Positions 59,104 to 64,000 of a DNA stretch of 64,000 nucleotides are shown piece by piece. Source of the DNA: Nemophila menziesii (lineage: Eukaryota; Streptophyta; Magnoliopsida; Boraginales; Hydrophyllaceae); the NCBI GenBank assembly GCA_029959085.1, contig JARWIR010000016.1, positions 18,113,499-18,177,498 on the forward strand, in the 5' to 3' direction. How positions within the stretch are numbered: the stretch's first letter is position 1; every line of letters begins with the position of its first letter. Both the position numbers and the translations under genes were made by a program. The notes beneath the pieces were generated by a model that saw only the letters and a program-made list of their open reading frames with translations, was not told the origin of the DNA and ran no database searches.

Positions 59104-59746
59104 ATAAGTCCTACAGACTAAGGGTATGGATTATAATGTGGTTAAATAAAAGGCTTTAGAAAAGCTAAGACGGATAAATAATAACAATAATTAAATAAAA
59201 AGGGTGAGAAGGCTAAAAAGGCTTCAAGTGGCTTCAATATGAACGAACTGCCTTATTCATTTTTCTAACTACCAGATTTTGTTAATTTTTCACTACTAGT
59301 TCATAGACAAGCGGGTTTTCAACTAATTTCAAACCTCACGTTCTACACACCAAATAACTATCTCTAAGTTTCAACGTAACTTCTTAGCATTGCTAATTAA
59401 CTTTTCTATCTTTTATTTCTTGTTTTCATACATGCATACTAAACGTATTTATGACATCTTTCAATAACATACTACTTACTATCATTTACCTAATAAAATA
59501 GGTACATTCAACATATTCTATGCCTATTTCAACCCTAAAAAAATTTAAATTTCATGCGAAAACAAAAAGGAAGATGAGAAGAACGAATCCCCACCCCCAA
59601 CTCAAAAGTGAGTCGTGTCCCCACGACTCGAAAAAGACTCAAGAAAGAAATAAAATTTAAAATTAGCATACATATTACACATAAAGAAATGGTAAGGAAG
59701 AAATAAAATATACTCTTCGAGGCCATTGCCTTGCATTATCGACATC
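59104..59746 (-). other. AthC 3' UTR, distal part
   Basis: Continues the AthC UTR beyond AthD. It holds the best version of the GGGA hairpin, GAGTCGTG-GGGA-CACGACTC on minus (59610-59629, eight Watson-Crick pairs), next to a purine tract (plus CCCCACCCCCAACTC). Confidence 0.75.
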
Positions 59747-60216
59747 CTAGATTATATTTGCTGGACTTTTCTTTAATTGCTCAAGGAGTGTTATGATGTA
59801 CTCATTTTCTTCTTTTGAAAGTTGCGTAGTTACTCTCAAAACTTTCATGATCCAAGCATTGTCAATTTTGTTACTCATCTTAAACTCACGTGTTTCTCCT
59901 TCACCCAACTTCTTATTCGCTTTCCGATCAAGACACGTGATCATAGTAGGATATTGCATATTAAATAACGACATGGGAGAAACCGAAAATCGCATCACCT
60001 CCTCATAGATCAACTGTGCCACATCCTCTTCTTCTCCTCACAAAATACAATTAAACCAAAAAGAGCGTTTTTTAGAACGTCTTACCATGAACGTAGACCA
60101 ACCACTCTTTCACCAAACTCCAAGAATCTTCTTGTATTCTCCTTTACCAACTTCTTCTTCAAATACTTTCTCATAAGCAAAAGGTAGTTCCTCTAATTGT
60201 TTCCTTGCAGAAGCTA
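59747..60216 (-). pseudogene. AthC accessory ORF remnant with internal deletion
   Basis: C-terminal part on minus (LIYEEVMRFSVSPMSL, YPTMITCLDRKANK, IITLLEQLKKSPAN) at 59747-60022. N-terminal fragments (LPFAYEKVF-like, STFMVRR-like) lie at 60075-60215. About 360 bp present in AthB between the codons for AQLLDCILR and ELCHEL are missing, with the joint near 60070. AthF cuts it at 60216. Confidence 0.8.
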
Positions 60217-62009
60217 TTGATGTCTCCCTATTTATTCTAAATATTAGCCCTCTGGAGATATCATTTTAGGTGAATTAGTGACTTATTAGCTAGACTTTCA
60301 TGCATAATTTGCCATAATAAACTTTTCCCCCTTGGAATTTAACTATTTGTATTTTCTGAGCTTTTGTGCGTAAATTTGACTATTTTTGATGCAAAGTTAA
60401 ATAGGTTCTTGAATTTCATGAAAGACCAATCCAAGGTGGAGAAGTGAGAATAAAGTCTTAGTGTATTTTAGAGTGTTAGGAAATGTTTTTACTCGAGTTT
60501 CTATTTTTAGAGTGCACTTTCCTATTTCTATTTCTTGAATTATTGATTTATTCTTTTTAAGCATATGCGGTTTAATTATTTATTTAATGTGAAGCTTTAA
60601 AAGATAAATGGTACTTTCTTAGGGACCAAGTCAAGATAAAGATTAAAGGAAAGAAGATTTACATGGAAATAAGAAGATTTAGGAACGATTTATTCAAAGA
60701 AGGAAAAGATAAAGCTGCCTTGTGAATCTGAAATTCCAGCCACGTTTTAGAGATTAATTCATAATTAAAGATTGGCAAGGATTCTGGACGAATGGTCTGC
60801 ACCAATAGAAAGAGCTTTCCAAGACAAGTGGTTTCATATATTGGAACTTCTCAAACGGATAAGTATTGAAAAAGATATGACCAAATCAAATCAGCTTAGC
60901 TTTCCTAGAATTTAGGGTTACGAATTTAAGAGTCCTTGACTTGTCTTCCACTCCAAGTAAATTCGACCTAGAGGTTCCTAACACCTATAAATACACCCCT
61001 TAGCCTCCTCTTTTACACACACTTCATATAATTATCAAATAGGCTTAAGCATTCAAGTCAGAGCAAGCAGGAAGGAAGAAAGTTGAGAGCTGGAGACTGT
61101 CTATATCTCCAATTCAAGCCAAACCCAACCTCTTCATTAGGTTTATTTATTTTCTTTCTGTAAAACATTATGTCTTTTAATTTATTTGTTTTAGTTTTAT
61201 TTTCCATTATGAGCTAAACTTCTAAAGTGCTTGAGAATCGCTGTAAGGGTTGAACCTTAATTTATTTAATGAATGCTTTCTGATTTGGGATTTTTATAAT
61301 GTAATTCGAATTGAGTAATCTAGCATTGTTTGTTATCGTAAGTTAATTTCACTATATTTAATTTGGCCAATTAGACATAGGTTTGAGTAATTAGGCTATT
61401 CAATTTGGTGGGTTAGTGATCATCTTAACGGGGGGTTTAATTACTGACATAGATAATAAACGTAAGATAGAAATTATTGATCCTGGCGGACTTAGTTAAT
61501 ATTATAGCCAATTGGGTAGAGAACCTGACATTCAAAGGTGGATTATGATCGCCCTGACGGGGTTTGTAAAACCTGAGAATAGCTCCTAAGTCCACCCTGA
61601 CGGGGGTTAGGAGAATATAGAATCCCGACTATTACTAGTTACTAGTTTGTCCCTTAGAAGAAGCATTGATTAAGTTTATTTTGGTGAAACCTAGCGTGAC
61701 TCAAGTACTACTCTCTCATCTTTTAGTCTCTTCATATTTATTTTCTTGCATTAGTTTCAATTTTAGTTTAATATTTACTTTATTTTCACTTTAGTCCTTT
61801 AATCAAAAATCAAATAAAAATCAATTTCTTTACTTTTAATTTTTCATTCAAGCAACTATTTCCATTTATTGCATAACACTTTAATCGTACCTAATCCGTC
61901 CCTGAGATCGAAATCCCGTTTACCGGATATTACTTGGACAACCCGTACACTTGCGGTACGTGTCTTGCCTTTTTAGGTGTGTTTATTTAGAACACACTAG
62001 GGGACACCA
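60217..62009 (+). repeat. AthF 5' LTR
   Basis: TGATGTCTCC...GGGACACCA, 1793 bp; identified by its ends, TATA box and adjoining PBS. Partner LTR lies outside the window. Confidence 0.88.
60986..60993 (+). promoter_or_regulatory. TATA box of AthF 5' LTR
   Basis: TATAAATA in CACCTATAAATACACC, as in AthB and AthD. Confidence 0.7.
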
Positions 62010-62015
62010 AGTTTT

Positions 62016-62033
62016 TGGCGCCGCTGCCGGGGA
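62016..62033 (+). promoter_or_regulatory. AthF primer binding site
   Basis: TGGCGCCGCTGCCGGGGA, identical to AthA, AthB and AthE. Confidence 0.92.
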
Positions 62034-62162
62034 CGTTAGCGTGTGACCACGGTGTAAGCCGTAAGTGTTTTAGTTGCTAGTTTTTAGTTTAGTTTTAATT
62101 TTTATTTTTCAGTTTTACGCTTTGGGTTGTTCTTGCTTTCTCAGATTTACAGGTTTTGGTAT

Positions 62163-64000
62163 ATGCTTGGAGATATCGTGATCCTTGATAATCCCGAACG
62201 CCTAGTACGAGAGAAAAACAAAAGAGATAAAGAAGCAAGAGAACAAGCAAAGTTAGAAAAAGCAATGGCAGAAGAGAATGCTCAAGATCCCGCCCTTCAA
62301 GATCCCGTGATTCAGTTGGATGAAAACGGTCTCCCAATAGCTCCACCGGTAGGAGTTCAATTACCAATTCCACCGGTAGGAGTCCAATAACCAGCTCCTC
62401 CTGGAAATCAACAACAAGTCAACAATAATAGTGGAGTACCTCAAGATTATGGACCGCAGATCTTCCAACCGAACAACCATGGACCTTTTCGTATACCACC
62501 ACTAGGACTACGTCCTCCTGCAATTCAAGGAGTTCGATTCAGACCACACGCAGGAATGATTAACCAGTTTACAACCGTGGGACAGTATAGTGGTGCAGCT
62601 CGTGAAGATCCTATACGTGCTATGTACAAGTTTATGCAAATTTGTGATGCATATGTCACCCCTGGAGTAACCCAAGAACAAATGTACTTTCATATGTTTC
62701 CATTCTTCCTCACCGGAGGAGCAAGTGAGTGGTATGATCAACAGCCACACAACGTGATTGTGACTTGGGATCAACTTCAGACAGCCTTTTTCGATAGGTA
62801 CTATCCTCAAAGTGTTCGACTTAGCGGGCAATTAGATATTGTTTATTTTCGCCAAGAGCGAGGAGAAACTGTAGGTGCTGCATGGACTCGTTTTCAAACA
62901 TTATTACGCAAGTGCCCATTACATGGTTACTCTCTTGAATTACAACTTGGAATATTTTATCGAAGTTTAGGTGATGCTGCGAAAGACAAAATCGATACTA
63001 TGTGCCAAGGTGGTCTCATGATGGTTACAACTGATCAAGCTCTGATTATCATGGACCGAATTGTGAAGACTGAAATGAGTTGGCAATCCTCGAAATCATC
63101 GGTTAGAGCTTCTGAAAGAGGTACTTTGAATTTGGATACAGAAACTGCTTTGAACGCTAAGATTGCCGCACTTGAGAACAAGCTGAAACAATTATCTATG
63201 TCGAATAAAGCTGTGGTAAACGTTGTTAATGAACCAGAATTACGTTCTAGTTGTGGAGGAGATGATCATAGCTGGGAAGAATGTGCCAACAACCCAGAAT
63301 CCGTTTATTTCATTAATCAGCGAGGCAACTATTCAGGTGGTTATGGAAATCAAAACAGAAATCATCCAGGCTTACAATATTCGAATCCACATGGGGCAGC
63401 CAATCCTGGAACATATCAACAAAGGCCTCAAGGGAACAACTACCAGTTCAAATCACAGAATCAACCTAGAGCCGATCAAGATGCTTATGCCGACACATTA
63501 GCTCAAAAAGAACTTCCCTATCGACCTCAAGAAGGCGCAACTACCGCAAGTGAGTTAGCACTTACTTTGATGCAATACATATCCCATGCAGATAAGAGGT
63601 CGGAGATAATTGAAAACCAACTATCTCGATTCATGGAGGAAACCCAAAAGAGAGAAAATAGGATAGAAGAAACATTAAACTCTCATTCCGCTTCGTTAAA
63701 AGTCTTAGAGACTCAAATATCAAAGATCGCCAATAGTTTAAATGTTCGAGGTCAAGGCCAACTTCCAACTGATACGGAGGGTCCTAAGCAATTTAAAAGT
63801 TGTAACGCGATCACACTCAGATGTGGGAAGAAGCTTCCACCACCACTTTTCCCGGTTATGAAAGAAAAGGAAGTAACTAGAAAAGAAAAATCATCAGAAG
63901 AGGTGGAAGAAAAAGAAGAACCTAAAGTGGTAGAGGTGGAGAAGACTCCGGAAAAGACAAAGAAGAAAGATATTATAGAAACCTGCCCTCCTCCACCATT
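62163..64000 (+). pseudogene. AthF gag (partial, runs off the window)
   Basis: ATG 62163 (MLGDIVILDNPERLVREKNK). One TAA at 62388-62390 lies in a Pro/Val-rich stretch. The frame is then open to 64000. Motifs: [62 protein letters not shown]. The zinc knuckle is R-SS-C-GGDD-H-SWEE-C near 63240-63285: its first Cys is Arg. A coiled-coil region and LPTDTEGPKQ...LRCGKKLPPP close the visible part. About 612 codons are visible; protease and the rest lie outside. Confidence 0.87.

Larger units (their letters stand above)
35555..60216 (-). mobile_element. AthC: Athila-type element, 3' part, split by AthD and cut by AthF
   Basis: Minus-strand element in the LINE. Left block: 3' LTR 35555-37073 and 3' UTR to 37970. 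Right block: rest of the 3' UTR and part of the accessory ORF (59104-60216). Joining the blocks after removal of AthD and one ATAAG copy gives a continuous Athila 3' UTR. The remainder lies beyond AthF, outside the window. Left flank GGAAG (35550-35554) would be its TSD. Confidence 0.88.
60217..64000 (+). mobile_element. AthF: Athila-type element, 5' part
   Basis: Plus-strand element inserted in AthC; left target copy would be GCTAT (60212-60216). 5' LTR 60217-62009, PBS 62016-62033, gag from 62163 running past the window end. Its LTR shares with AthA the CCCTGACGGGG motifs and with the others TGATGTCTCC and TATAAATACA. Confidence 0.92.

Overview
The window is plant nuclear DNA made almost wholly of transposable elements, and I find no host gene. 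The evidence for a flowering plant (probably a eudicot, species not determinable) is six related Ty3/gypsy elements of the Athila type, a short-LTR Ty1/copia element with an initiator-Met-tRNA-type primer site, a plant L1-like LINE, a tRNA-derived SINE and several MITEs. The background is AT-rich; the only GC-rich islands are hairpin arrays inside the Athila elements.

Left half (1-31962). After a microsatellite, a SINE and unannotated DNA comes a decayed copia element on the minus strand (LTRs 3040-3256 and 31725-31962). Its RNase H codons are split by AthA (minus, 3599-28117, TSD ACGAT/ATGAT), a degenerate full-length Athila. AthA carries AthB (minus, 8778-19483, TSD TCTAC) between its pol and its accessory ORF. 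AthA also holds a hAT-like MITE (20922-21489) in integrase and a Tourist-like MITE (26288-26939) in its 5' LTR. AthB has a second hAT-like MITE (9982-10925) in its 3' LTR. Removing that MITE and its 8-bp TSD leaves both AthB LTRs at exactly 1542 bp.

Right half (31963-64000). A short unannotated stretch with one MITE is followed by a LINE ORF1 pseudogene (34303-35554). It is interrupted by AthC (minus, 35555 to at least 60216). AthC is interrupted by AthD (plus, 37971-59103, TSD ATAAG) and by AthF (plus, from 60217 past the window end). AthD is interrupted in gag by AthE (plus, 39810-51098, TSD ACCAC). AthE is the youngest and best preserved: LTRs about 1% different by eye, and a 1745-codon gag-PR-RT-RNase H-INT frame with a single nonsense codon.

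Biology. AthA and AthE encode gag, protease, RT, RNase H and integrase. AthB and AthD share another plan: gag and protease run directly into a short GPY/F-like segment, with no RT, RNase H or integrase core, yet they keep the accessory ORF. They look like a mobilised non-autonomous lineage. All elements share non-coding architecture. Downstream of pol there is a small hairpin, then a GC-rich hairpin array that differs in sequence but not in plan between elements. The 3' UTR holds a GGGA-loop hairpin next to an internal polypurine tract, a long-range helix, and a second hairpin next to the true polypurine tract. Several of these helices show compensatory base changes between AthA and the others, which suggests selected RNA (or ssDNA) structure.
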